From Clonostachys chloroleuca (taxonomy: Eukaryota; Ascomycota; Sordariomycetes; Hypocreales; Bionectriaceae): a stretch of DNA of 64,000 nt. How positions within the stretch are numbered: the first letter of the stretch is position 1; each line of letters starts with the position of its first letter. This document shows positions 23,062 to 34,176 of this stretch, one piece after another. Under the pieces are notes generated by a model. The model was given only the letters and a program-made list of their open reading frames with translations. It did not search any database and was not told the origin of the DNA. The stretch lies in assembly GCA_037952775.1 (NCBI GenBank), contig JBANAY010000003.1, positions 27,156,001 through 27,220,000 on the forward strand, written 5' to 3'. Position numbers and translations under genes: made by a program.

Positions 23062-24036
23062 ATGGCTACCACCGGGCCTCAGCCCCAAGCGCCTTCGCAG
23101 GCATATGCGCAATTCCCAGGCGCATACGGCCAACCCTTCCAAACCTATAGTCAATATGGCGCTGCCCAGCCTCAGGCCAACCAGCAGATCATCCGCGCGG
23201 AGCCCACTGAATCGAAAGGCTGGAAAATTACTCGATCGGGCCTTCACGGTGCAGGCATTGTTGTGGCTATTCTCTGCATAGCCTTATCCTTTTCCTTCAA
23301 GGGCACAACTACTGAAGTGCTTACAGCCTTTTACTCATCGCCAGCGGTATGTTTTGGTTGCAACCTAGTTGCTAAGGTCTTATTGAACTGACATTCGTTT
23401 GCCCATGAATAGGCTTTGATCGCATTCGCTTGGAGTCTCTCCGAGCTCATCGTACGTGCTGTCCGAAAACAAAAGGAGGGCATTCACCCCGGCGCCCATG
23501 TTGGCATGTGTCTGCTCATCTGGCTCGCTGCCTCCTTCGTTGCTGGTGTACATTCCACATTTGCCGCCATCTCCCGTGATAGATCGTCAAACTGCGACTA
23601 TCGCTATGACTCCAGCATACAGGATTATAGATACTACAATTGCACCCTGCCATTCAACGGCCGGTTTGGCCAGTGGATCGCACTCACAGTCTTCTCGTGG
23701 CTGCTTTGGCTCATCTACTTCATCCTCTTTATCGGTTCCTGCATTGACACCCACAAGAGAAACCAAGCGAAACGCCAGCGCGTCGTCATTGTCAACCCGG
23801 GATCGTTCTGGGGCGCAGGCCAAGGATGGCAGCAACTCCCCCAGGGCGCTCAGATCGTTCAAGCTCCTGCACCTGGCATTCCCCTGCAGAATCGGGATTC
23901 AACCCAGCCTCAGAACCCAATGCCCACGGAGTTCTACAGCGAAAAGGGCAAGGAGCCTCAGAGGCTGAGCCCAACCCACCAACCCACAGCTCCTCCCAAG
24001 ATTACCGAGTACTACACTCCCTCTGCATCCAAATGA
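23062..24036 (+). CDS. MARVEL-type four-helix membrane protein
   Basis: Exons 23062-23346 and 23413-24036 (66-base intron) give 302 residues. The start is in GACAGCCATGGCT. The protein opens with a Gln/Pro/Tyr-rich cytosolic tail, followed by four hydrophobic helices (HGAGIVVAILCIALSFSF, LIAFAWSLSELIV, MCLLIWLAASFVAGVHST, WIALTVFSWLLWLIYFILFI) with a Cys/Tyr-containing outer loop between helices 3 and 4. The C-terminal tail is long, Pro/Gln-rich and ends near TEYYTPSASK. This is the layout of fungal MARVEL-domain proteins at the plasma membrane, some linked to eisosomes. No closer function can be read. Confidence 0.8.
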
Positions 24037-24470
24037 TGGGTCAATGCCTAAGCCTCAATGGCCATTTAATGGGTGCATGAAAAGATGCACGTATTTACAT
24101 AGTGCAACATCTATTCTATAATTTTGTCATAAGTGTCATCATGTCATGAAGCGAATGGGCAAGGCCATCAGAAGGGCCAAATAATAATCTTTGACGCATA
24201 TCTTCCCCCCGGCCAGCAATAGTCTAGATCATTTAGGAACGTGTGATGATATTCACTTTGGAAATATGTATATATACGTATATATCAGCTTCAAAATATG
24301 TCGATAATGAAACAAGCCTTGCAAGGGGTATTTCTCCAGAGAAACCATCAAAACAAAATGTCAAGCAAGCCCCGATCCCTAAACACTTTATCCAGAAGAA
24401 ACAACAGAACCGAACCAAGAATCGCCATTAAAAAAAAGAAAGCATTGAGACAACCAATCGATTAGCAGCC
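24037..24470. other. Convergent intergenic region MARVEL gene / kinesin gene
   Basis: About 430 AT-rich bases with ATATATACGTATATAT near 24269-24284. Probably two 3' UTRs. Confidence 0.5.
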
Positions 24471-26893
24471 CTACTGCAGTTCATCCTCGGCCTCCCACCT
24501 CTTATTCGCTGGTCTGCGCACCTTCTTCGGGCTTCCCGAAGCGACAGCGGGAGGATTCCGCGACGACGAAGCGCTGGCCTGCTGCGACTTGGTGCTGCTC
24601 ACCCGCATCCGCTCCAGCTTGCGGCCTATGTTGGAGACGCTCGTGTCCAGGGCAGAGGGGTGGGCGTGGTGAGGCGAGGAGCCGGCCGAGAAGTCGTCCC
24701 GCTCCTCCAGGGGCCGGCGCTTGGTCGGGCTGCGGGATGCCAGCTCGCGCTTGAGGATTCCGTTTTCCCTCCTGAGGCGCTCGACCTCCTCCTCGAGGTT
24801 CTCGACCAGCACGTTCTCCTTATCTCCGTCTTGGCCAGAGGAGTCAATGTCCAGGCCGCGTTCGAGGAGGTCGACTTTTCGATCCCAGTGCTCCTCGTTG
24901 CGCTCCTGTTCTACGGCGAAGGATGCTTTGAAGCGGGCGATTTCGAGGGCAAGACGCTGCTCGAATTCAGAGGCACAATCGTCTCGAATATCCGCCTCGA
25001 GGTCCAGCATGCGATCCTCCATGGAGAGGAGGTGTGCCTCTGCGGTCGTCCGTGCCTCAACTTGGTGCTCGAGTTCTGCTCGAAGCTGGTCGAGGTCATC
25101 GCTCAACCGAGCGATTTCGAGAGCGGCAAGTTCCATGGTCTCCCGCTCGCCTGTGGATACCGTTCGGTAGGAGTTTGAGCATCCTGGGGGGACGAATGGA
25201 CGAGGGTGATGCTGATGCACGGGGCTGGTCGGGTTGTTCGCAGGCACTGGAGGGTTGGCCAGGATCGTTGCGGTGATCGAGGGGATCCGAGGAACAGTGA
25301 CTTCACGAGCGAGAGCGCTGTATCGGAGGATCTGTGACGTCGCATTGAAGTCTCCCAAGGGGTCGGCAGTTACAATCATGATTCCCCGTTGAGGATTCCT
25401 TCTGACCCCGTGAGACTGGGCAGAGGCTGAAGGGAAGGAGTTTGAGAAGAGAAGTTCAGTGAGCTTGCATTGTCGGTATGGGATAACGTTGGACTGCTGT
25501 TGTTAGCACTAATTTCCGCTCCTGGAGTACCATATCATCAACACTCACCTTGTTTGTGTTTGCTTCACTCTGAGTCTGGAGACATTGACCCAGGTACATC
25601 AGACTCTCGTTGATCTTGCCAGCTTCCACGAGGGTAGCACCAGCAGTCTTGGCATCCCTGGCCCTCTCGCTGCCAGCCAAGTCCACAACTGTAAACCTGC
25701 TGCCCCCCAAGATCCGGCTCGGCGACTCCTTGATCTCTTCTTGACTTCAAAGGAGAAGAAGCCGTGACTACGGCTGGATGTGCTGTTGCTTCCGGTGCCT
25801 GCGACCCTTCTCTCTTGAAGACCGGCCTCTAGAACCATGATGGCATCTTTCAAGGTGGCACAGACCACTTTGCGAAGACCAGCAACCACTTTGCGGTCTG
25901 GAGACATCTCGGTGGATTTGAAAAGAAGCGGACGGCGACGCATGTCTTTGGAGGAGGCTGCCTTGGCGGGGGGACAGAGCAGGTCGTAGATTCGGTCATT
26001 GTGAACCTCATACATGGACACTACGACGGCATACTCGGACGAAGTATCGCAGGCCACGCTAATATGACTGACATCTGGGGTATGCGGTGCGTTGGAGATG
26101 CGGTGCAAGTTACGTCGGGCGGCGGGCGGAGGAGACATGAAGCCGTGAGACTCGCCCTAGATAGCTGTTAGTCGGCACAATTCGAGGAGAAGAAAAGAGA
26201 CCCAACAGAGTAGAATATGCCATACAATCATTGGAGTAGCCGCACGCGACCTCGTCATATGCTGCGGCTCGTAGAGAGCATCGAGGAACTGTGCGGCGGA
26301 ATAGAGAGTGGACTCGGAGGCGTCACATGCCTGCAGGGAATCCGTAACTGCAAGAAGGTCATCCTCGTCAATCATGTTGTCACCGAGAGAGCTAAAGATC
26401 ACATCGAGAGAGAGCTGGGTGATGCCTCTCTGGGTCTTGGAACCCAGGATGGTGTGAGTCTGCATACAAGATTAGCTTTCGGTTCGTCCCAAATACCGGC
26501 AGATAGAAAAAGGAAGCTCACCTTGCCCGAGCCGGTAACTCCCAAGGTTGCCACCATGGCATCTGTGCCCTCGCCGCCATTGGGCGCCAACACGCCTTCA
26601 ACCATAGGCAGAATGTCGGCGCGGTGGAAGACATCCAGCTGCGAAGCGTCCTCCTCAAAGACGCGAGTAAAAGCGAATTTCTCGATGGCCCGCCGCCGAT
26701 CAGTGGGCGGGTTCAGAACGATGTGCGAGGTGCCCAAGTTGATATCATCGCCCTGCTCGTCGTGCTCTCCCTCTCTCGTCTCAACGGTCAGGATTCGTTC
26801 TGTGGCGGTCCCGTTGGATGGAGGCGGTCGCAGCCGCAGATACACCTCAAAGAGGTTGTGCGAGGACGCCGATGACCGATGTGCTGCCTCCAT
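24471..26893 (-). CDS. Kinesin-like motor protein, atypical (frame broken by one base)
   Basis: Four exons: 26893-26522, 26459-26226, 26156-25549 and 25493-24471 (the last acceptor could be three bases upstream). Motor motifs: VYLRLRPPP near the start, P-loop GVTGSGKTHT (usual form GQTGSGKT) split by intron 1, YEVHNDRIYDLL, SSRSH switch I, VDLAGSERA switch II, and CKLTELLFSNSF. The motor covers about residues 10-470; a coiled coil (about 510-640) and a Ser/Arg-rich basic tail follow. The extended loops and opening motif resemble the kinesin-6 class (KIF20/KIF23, Klp9), but this is a guess. Within exon 3, after SRRAGSWG, the frame must slip back one base to reach GSRFTVVDLAG; the break is at C6 on the + strand (25703-25708). 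With one added base the gene has 746 codons. Confidence 0.83.
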
Positions 26894-28781
26894 GGCACCG
26901 TGACTTCTCGGCTAGTATTATAATATGATATGATGTAGCTGTCCGTCCGTCTCAAGAACTATCAAGGACTATGCGTAGCCGGAGGAAATATTAATGATTA
27001 CAGGAAGATACGATCAAGTTGCACTTGGCATGAAGAGACTTGTCGAATCCGGCGGTGGTGGAGTCGGATTCAGATTAAATCAAATGCATGGATGGGTGTC
27101 AAAGTGCTTGATGCAAGTGGTCGGCAGAAGCAAAGAGGATGGATCCCTGTTTACATTGCGGCGTGTTTGCGGCGTGTCTGGCTGGCGGGGCAACCGCTAA
27201 CTGCCGCTGGTCTTGGCCTGTGAAAGCCCGATGCGCTGGCCATCGTATCTACCAGTAGGCATACCTACCTACACAACACAGATGAGCGGTGACGGCTGGA
27301 TGAAAAACAACACACCAGCCAATAGGAAAAATTCAAGTACTGGTTCTGTAGTTTTGTGCGAATTTTTTTGAGACCAATACAGACGACAGCTCAGAAGCAC
27401 ATCACCAGCTGGAAGCACTATTAGACGGCATGCACTCTGTGGCCCACTGATCTGGCCGAGCTCCCACGCCGCACCTCGCACAAACAGGCATTGGCAATGG
27501 CAGTCGGAGTATTGATTGGGGTCCTCGAAGAAAGTAGCATGCGCCCAGGAGGAGCAACCCCGGATTGCCCTAGAGGGAGCCCATCAAAGAGTCCAAGACA
27601 CACACGGCCCCTAAGACCTTGACCTTCGCGACCCCTGCCAAAGAGCTACAAGTCTAAAGATCCGTGGTCTCGAAATTCACCCACAATACAACCCTAACGC
27701 TTGCGAGCCAAAATTCACATTTTGGACGGGCGTTGGCCTCTTCTGCTCTTCTCCCCCGATCAGCGCCAGGGAAAGATCCCTTGAAGATGATCCAGACCTG
27801 ACGGCTATTACCCCAAGTCCATCCTGCCAACCTACCCTGGGCCTCTGGCCTACCCTGCTTGGGTCAGAAGGAGTCCGGAGAGGGTGTGGTCAGACAGTTT
27901 CAGCCGTTTGTGTGTGCATAAGGAATTACCACGGTGTTGACGAGGGTTTGAGGGCATCTGCATGCATGTGACAGTCACAATTACTGGCCAGCGAAGAGCC
28001 ATAGCAGTTGAAATCAGACTATCTCGTCCTAGCCCAGCCAGGCCATGTGTCGTTATGCACGCGTGAGTCAACGCTATGGAGAGTCAGATGGAATAAAGGA
28101 CTTAGCGAAGTTGGCGCACTATGCACCATTATCGTCCTACCGTTGTAGACTTGCAGCCATCCATATACATCCCCATCCTGCTGGCTGCTATTCGTTCATC
28201 GTCGCCAAGTGGCTGACCACCCTGACCTTTGTTGCCTCTCAACAATGTTGTATGACCTACGTGACTGATAATTATTGTCGCATTCTGTGTCACCGCTCGT
28301 TCTGTTGGTCACATCCAGTCATTCCTGCGTACGAGACAGTCATCGCTTGGGCGAGTCTGCATTGACCACATCGAGTGCACAATTTGCTTTGCTAGGCCCA
28401 AACTCAATCGAGCATACATATGCACATATGTAGTCCTCATCGTCTGGACGAATAGTGCTGTTCGGAGCTCTAGATCCGATGCGATGCAAGCTGTCACATC
28501 TGGTGCGGGAGGACGAGCAATGACCACGAATAGGGGGAAACGCGTGATGGCTATGCGATTGCAACCGCATAGGCAACCAGACGGGCAACTTCTCACCCAC
28601 CCTCTCGTTGGGAGTCTTCCGATTTGAAATGAGGCTTCCGAGGGTGACTCGATCAACCGAAGACCCTGTGCAGTAGGTGGAGCATCTCCGCTGCTGTCCC
28701 ACTGCTGTACGTCACGATTGTTCCACCTCCAGGCCACCTCACTGGACCCCTTTCCCTTTCCCGCCGCTGCCTTTTTAGCGA

Positions 28782-28783
<2 letters not shown>

Positions 28784-28818
<35 letters not shown>
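28784..28818. repeat. T35 homopolymer
   Basis: Thirty-five T in a row, one C, then eight more T. Length is uncertain in any assembly. Read on the minus strand it is an A tail, which could mark a retroposed sequence. Confidence 0.85.
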
Positions 28819-29650
28819 CTTTTTTTTCTGAGCATTCCGGATAGATTTTTTTTCTGGGCCTGCTGAGGAGGAGGCAAATTATAGTTCAGGTACCTCTTAC
28901 GACCTGTAGGTGTAGGCCTCCCCCATAGAGGTTCCACTATACTCACCAGACAGATGTTCTTTGAAATTGTCTCCTGCAGCCACAGGCAAATCAACCTCGT
29001 AGCTGAATCTCAGTTTGGCAAGCGTGCTGCATGTAATTCTGCCTCAAGCAGCCATGACGTGGTCGAGATCTCGTGTCAGGCTACCCAAACTCATCTTAAA
29101 ATACACCTGGTGCTAGCAGAATGCCTACTAGCCATATGCCAAACCGTTGCTCGGACCCTAAGTCAAGCACTCGATGGAGCGATCAGCACCAGCGGATTGG
29201 GGCTGCTGTCCCGCCCAAAGAGCGGTGACGGTGCATCCCCCGCCCTGTGCGGTGACAAGAGGGGACTGGGAATGGGAATTGCACGCTCACTCCTCTCTGC
29301 TCCTGGTGGGTTTCTGTCCGCCGGACTGAGTTCAGATTTAAAGCCAGGTCAGAGATGCCTGTTAGCAACTGCCATGTCGCTAGGCTAAAGTTGAACCCAT
29401 GCTGACCAAAACGACCGAGAGGGGGACCCAGCGCAGCCGAAGTTTGATTATAACCTGCCAGGCTTTGGACGACTCCCGGACAAGTCACAAAGTTACGTGC
29501 CCGTATTGAGAAAAAGGTCCGAGCGTTCCAGCAGAAAGTTGACTCACTTCTGATCAAGAGTCAGGGACGGAGCGAGTGGGTGGTTTGATCTGGCCAGTTA
29601 GCAATCGAGGCATCCAGAGCTGTAGATCAAATTTGCTGAGCCGAGAAGCC

Positions 29651-29674
29651 AAAAAAAAAAAAAAAAAAAAAAAA
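29651..29674. repeat. A24 homopolymer
   Basis: Twenty-four A in a row, about 830 bases from the T35 tract, so the two bracket a segment with T at its left and A at its right end. Confidence 0.85.
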
Positions 29675-30132
29675 GCCGATCCGTTGCAAGGAAATCCCAG
29701 GCTCCAGCAACGAGGGATTGAGCTCCCTCTCTGAGCTAGGTGAGAAGGGTGAGGTGGGCTTAGCTTGGCGTTTGCAGGGGCTGCACCCCGCTGTTGCTCA
29801 GTGCTTGCGGTTCTGCATCGGACCCAGAGCCCCCTACGGCACCTCTGGCACCCTGTAACAGGCGATGGCAGGGCCCTGCAGTAGGCCTCAATGGCAAATC
29901 AGATGTTGGCTGCCCAAAGACCCCACTGTCCCGGTGGACCCGCTACCCCCCCCAGTCGAGACACCCGTCCCTCGCAACAGTGTACTACTTATTTTTTTTT
30001 CTTCCCCCTCCTCTTTCTGCTCTCTTTCTCTCCGAACATTATCTTCAATTCTATCAACCAAGACAACGAAGTCGCAACTACCAACAATCAGCATCAGAGT
30101 ATCCTTACAACCTAAACTTCGTTCGAGTCAAG

Positions 30133-30159
30133 ATGCCTTCGGCCACCGCTGAGCTGTAA
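30133..30159 (+). promoter_or_regulatory. Candidate short upstream ORF (8 codons) in the leader of the acidic protein gene
   Basis: ATG CCT TCG... TAA encodes eight residues, in a good start context (TCAAGATGCC) right after a C/A-rich stretch that looks like a transcript leader. The same frame is then open for another 125 codons to a TAG at 30535-30537. It sits 518 bases before the main ATG. Whether it is translated is an inference. Confidence 0.45.
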
Positions 30160-30650
30160 ACGCCCACTGCGGGCCTGGATCACGTCTGGGCTCGCAGTCC
30201 CGCAGTTCACCGAGATAATTCAATTACGACCAACCTCAACGAAGTTTACAATCAGGCTTTCCAGTTGCTGGCCGCCCTTAATCCGGTAGCTACTCTTGAA
30301 AAAGAAGCACAGCCTGTCTCCCAGACATACAATTTTGCGAGTTGCCCCGAACTAGAGGGCTTTTCTTCGTCTCGTCATCCCAACGGCTATATTCCATTGC
30401 ATCGTAGGGACTTCAAGCATAGTTGCTCCAATTCCCCATACCTCGAAAGTTCTTTCTACTCTACTCAAAAGAAGAGAAGTCATATCGTTGAAATAGACGC
30501 AGCCAAGCGGCGATACCTAGCTTGGTCTTCCACCTAGAACTACTCGCACAAGACCTCCAACCTGGTCCTTGATCAGACCCCCATTGATCAATTGACAAGA
30601 AGCACCTCCATACTGTACCCAGCGATTTCATTGGTATAATATTCCCCAGA

Positions 30651-32456
30651 ATGTCCCGCAACGTTAAGCGCAAATTTCGCCCCGCGCCTCCCAAGGCATC
30701 CAAGCGTCGGGACTCGGACACTTCCTCGTCCTCATTTGATCTCTCCGATGAGGGCGGTTACTCAGCTGTTGAAGACATTAGTGACTCCGAAGACGATGAT
30801 GAGGAAGATGTTAATGCGGCCGAGGAGGAGAATATCTTAACACAGGTGATACCTTCGCCATCCCCTGCCTCCACTCCTCGGCCGACGACCGAAAATACGC
30901 ACGAGTATGATTCAAGCGACGACAATCCTATTGAAGATGTCGACGAGAGTAGCTCTATCATCCTCAACGAGGACGGTGATGACAATGTCAGCTGGCATGG
31001 CATTGTCTCCGAGAAAGACTCTGACCTCGGCCAAGACACGGACATTGGATCCGTTTCCAAGATTGATCGCCATGTCCGGTTTGCCCTCCCTTCGGACAGT
31101 GATTCGGATTCTACCGACACCGAGGACGACTATGGCGGCATGTACTCTGATATTTTCGTTGCTCAAACCCAGCTCGACCCTAATTTCCGCCGGGAGGTTG
31201 AGTTGGACCCCGATGATTCCTCAGGCTCCGAGGGCTTTTGGGACTACGGCCAATACTTTGGTGACCAGCGCGAGTCTGAGGCTGAGGAGATCATTCGCCA
31301 ACTCTCCGACGATGAGGACGAGGATGCCACTCCCTTGGCCACCCCCAATGTCTTACCCCCCATCGTTGGTGTTCAAATTGACGATTTCCCTTTCGCGGAA
31401 ACCCCTACACCGTTTCAGGACCCTTCGGAGCTTGATGGCTATGAAAGTAAGTCCTGCCTTCTTGCAGGACAATCGGGTAATGATATGCTAACTCTCGCTT
31501 TCAGCTGACGGTGATACAACTGAAGAGGATATCCCAGAACCCCCGTCCGTCGCAGGAGCCGCCGTCCGTCTCTTCCTGCGAGCGATGTTTCGGACTCGGA
31601 ATACGATAGCCCTGCTAAAACCGAACGCGGCCAGCCCCGTGTTGGGCGCTTTAGTTTGGACAAGTCTGACAAGAAACCGATTGCTGTCCTAAACCCTCTC
31701 ACTCGCAAGATGATGATCTTCACCCCTCACCAACGAAGACAGCTGGATTTGTCACCAGAGCAGTTCCATGGTGTCCCCGCATTCCCGATCGACGCCTCAT
31801 CCCCAATGCTCAGCAACTCGGCCAACATGATGTTCAGTGCTATGTTCTCGTCCAATACCTTTGCCGACTTTGTGAACGGTCAGGCTGTCGGCCCCACCGA
31901 GGCATTCTTCCCAGACATAACTGGTGCTGAGGAGAGCGAGTTCAGTGTTGACTCTCAGGCACTCAACTGGGAGGAGGAAGAGGATGAGGCTGAGCGGGGT
32001 CTTAATCTTAATGATTTTATTTCTTTCGAAGAGTCGGACTCTTCTGATGACGAGGACAAGGCCAAGGGCAACTGGGACCCGTCCTCAACACCTGCACGCC
32101 CAACAACTGCCTCGAGCGAGGCTGATGTTCTCTCTCATCTTAACTCGGACATTGTCGGAGCGTTCCGCCGCAATCAGGTCAACCAGCAGTTGATTCTGAG
32201 CAACCAAGCTACACAAGACTCACTTGCTTTCAGCGGGCCCTATAACCATACCGCAATCAGGGGCCTTCGATCCGACCGATTCGATACGGCTGGGGTCCCT
32301 CTCACACCTGTGCGTCGTCACAAGAGTAAAATCAGTGACCTCACACGGAGCCCGCTTGAGTCTTTCTCAGCCAAGCGCAAGGCTTCTGCTGAAGTACCTA
32401 ACGCTGGGCACAAGAAGCAGAGAAGCATCTCTGATGTTAACAATCTGCACCTATGA
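30651..32456 (+). CDS. Conserved acidic, Ser-rich protein of unknown function (frame broken by one base)
   Basis: Exons 30651-31446 and 31505-32456 (58-base intron, GTAAGT...TTTCAG). The N-terminus is basic (MSRNVKRKFRPAPPKASKRR), the next 230 residues are very acidic and Ser-rich, and the second half has FSLDKSDKKPIAVLNPLTRK and MMIFTPHQRRQLDLSPEQF, which I associate with conserved but unnamed proteins of Sordariomycetes. The C-terminus is again basic (KRKASAEV, GHKKQRS), so a nuclear place is plausible. After EDIPEPPS the exon 2 frame gives nonsense and stops; RRSRRPSLPASDVSDSEYDS lies one base back. The break is at or just after C5 (31540-31544). With one added base: 583 codons. No function is known to me. 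Confidence 0.75.
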
Positions 32457-33285
32457 TTCAGCACCTCGATGCTGTATGATCATGACGACCAAAACCAATA
32501 CGAGCGAGGACGGCATAGCGCTTGCGGTGATCCGCTGCTATCCCTGGCCTCGAACATGAAATCTTTGCTTAAATGTCTTGCCTCGATGAACCTTTTCTAA
32601 CCGTTTCACATCTCTCTCCCTTGCTATAGAGAAGGGGGCTGGCTACTTGACTTTAAAAAGATATCACGGCATTAGGAACGAGGTAAAGTTGATCTGGGAT
32701 TGGCTTCTACTGGGCATGAATGACGAACGATGATCCAATTTCTTGGGTTGATATTTATGCATAGAGCGTATTGACACGACTTACTTACTTACAAGACAAA
32801 AGTTTCCTTTAGTAGCTATTCAATTATACTTTTCGTATTAAACAAGCTCTTGCCTTCATGTGAGGTGAATTGGAAAATGTGTCAACTCCGTCCCCCTTGT
32901 ACCAGTTCCCGCTTGAATCTCTATGCCAGTCGAGAGCAGCTTAGTGCAGCACAGTCAACATAATTTGATCCTTTAAACCCCACGCAAGGTTTTCCACTGA
33001 TGGCGGCCCCCAGTAGGGTCTTTAGCAGCCTTTCGGTTGAGAGTTAGTAGGAAGAAGATAGCTTCCTTACAATAGATCAAAGATTAATTGCCGCATGCCT
33101 ATATACAATGCCTTAATCACTGCTCATAAAATATATCTGCACTAATGTTCCCTCCATGGATATGACCTGGCACCATGAAGCCATCGCAACTTCCTCGCCA
33201 ATTTGCTAGAACAGGCCTAGAAACTCAGGGCCTATCATATTGGCAGCCTCATATATACTTATTGCACGGCTCGTACTCAAAAATC
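32457..33285. other. Intergenic region before tRNA-Arg
   Basis: About 830 AT-rich bases. No open frame or repeat of note. Confidence 0.5.
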
Positions 33286-33357
33286 GGTTTCGTGGCGCAA
33301 TGGCAGCGCGTTAGTTTCCGGTACTAAAGGTTGGGAGTTCGAGTCTCCCCGGAATCG
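33286..33357 (+). tRNA. tRNA-Arg (anticodon CCG)
   Basis: Seventy-two bases fold as a standard cloverleaf without an intron: acceptor GGTTTCG/CGGAATC with two G-U pairs, D stem GCGC/GCGC around AATGGCA, anticodon stem TTAGT/ACTAA around TTCCGGT, 5-base variable loop, and T stem GGGAG/CTCCC around TTCGAGT. The anticodon CCG reads CGG (Arg). The D-arm (TGGCGCAATGG) and T-arm (AGTTCGAGTCT) supply the A and B boxes, and TTTTT at 33359-33363 is the RNA polymerase III stop. Transcription depends on TFIIIB, whose Brf1 subunit is encoded earlier in the window. Confidence 0.95.
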
Positions 33358-33358
33358 C

Positions 33359-33363
33359 TTTTT
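33359..33363 (+). terminator. RNA polymerase III terminator of tRNA-Arg
   Basis: Five T directly after the discriminator base and one C, followed by a second T5 run a few bases later as back-up. Confidence 0.8.
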
Positions 33364-33559
33364 CCCTTTTTGGGTTGTGTTGTCTCCATTCAGTGAGTGG
33401 CCTGTTTTATACCATTTTTGGGGTATTGGGATTTGATCTATACTAGAATGATGCCATGCTACTCGTTGTCGTGGGGACGAGCGAAGTGCCACATCGGCTG
33501 ACCGGTGGCGGTATGACCTTGGCTATGGAAGCACAGAAAGCACAGGATACAATAGATAC

Positions 33560-33805
33560 AATAGATGCCAAGTGCTAACACTTTATACGCTCGAGCCGTC
33601 GGCTTCAATGACATAGATGTGCCGCTGTCGCTCTCCTCATCAGTTAGCCTTATCGCCACCGTGGGAGGACTTGGCATGGCAGCAAATGGCATCGATGTGG
33701 TCGAGATCTCAGACAGAGTCATATCCTGGTGTTACAGATACCCCAGCGTCGTCAAAATTCCAAGACAGTCATTTAACGGGTTCTGTAGTAGACGGCCAAT
33801 TTGAA
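33560..33805 (+). pseudogene. Possible N-terminal remnant of the NLR gene
   Basis: An open stretch reads SVSLIATVGGLGMAANG then VEISDRVISWCYRYPSVVK. Fungal NLR proteins often start with a helical domain with a pattern like ISxKVISLCYxYxxxVK, so this may be the start of the decayed gene whose NACHT domain follows about 400 bases later. The similarity is short and the call is weak. Confidence 0.4.
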
Positions 33806-34176
33806 AAGTACGGTTGAAGCGGTGCAGACTACTGGAGGGTGGAAATACTGACGAGCTTTAGACGTTGCAAACGCTACTGGCTGCTGCTATTCAAGCCCGT
33901 GACTAGCTTCAAGGGCTAGAAACTTTCTCTAGTAAGAAAGACGACAATACAAAATGAGCCTCTTCGGACTTTGCGCTTTGAGGTAGCCATTCCAGAGTAG
34001 TGGAGTTGAGAAGTTCACCCTCAACCTAAGTCTAGATAGTTGATTTGGTTTGCAGTTACAGGTAGATCAAACGTAAGTACCCTGGTTTATGCATGGTTTA
34101 TTTGCCATGAGACGTTCACCTATCCAGTCATGTCAGATTAGATATGGACATAAGAACAGTACTTGACTAAATCTTC

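Larger units (their letters stand above)
26894..30132. other. 3.2 kb non-coding region with T35 and A24 tracts
   Basis: Between the kinesin start and the leader of the next gene. Open frames are short and not coding-like. Two homopolymer tracts stand out (28784-28818 and 29651-29674). The end (29990-30130) is C/T- then A/C-rich like a fungal 5' leader. No gene supported. Confidence 0.5.
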
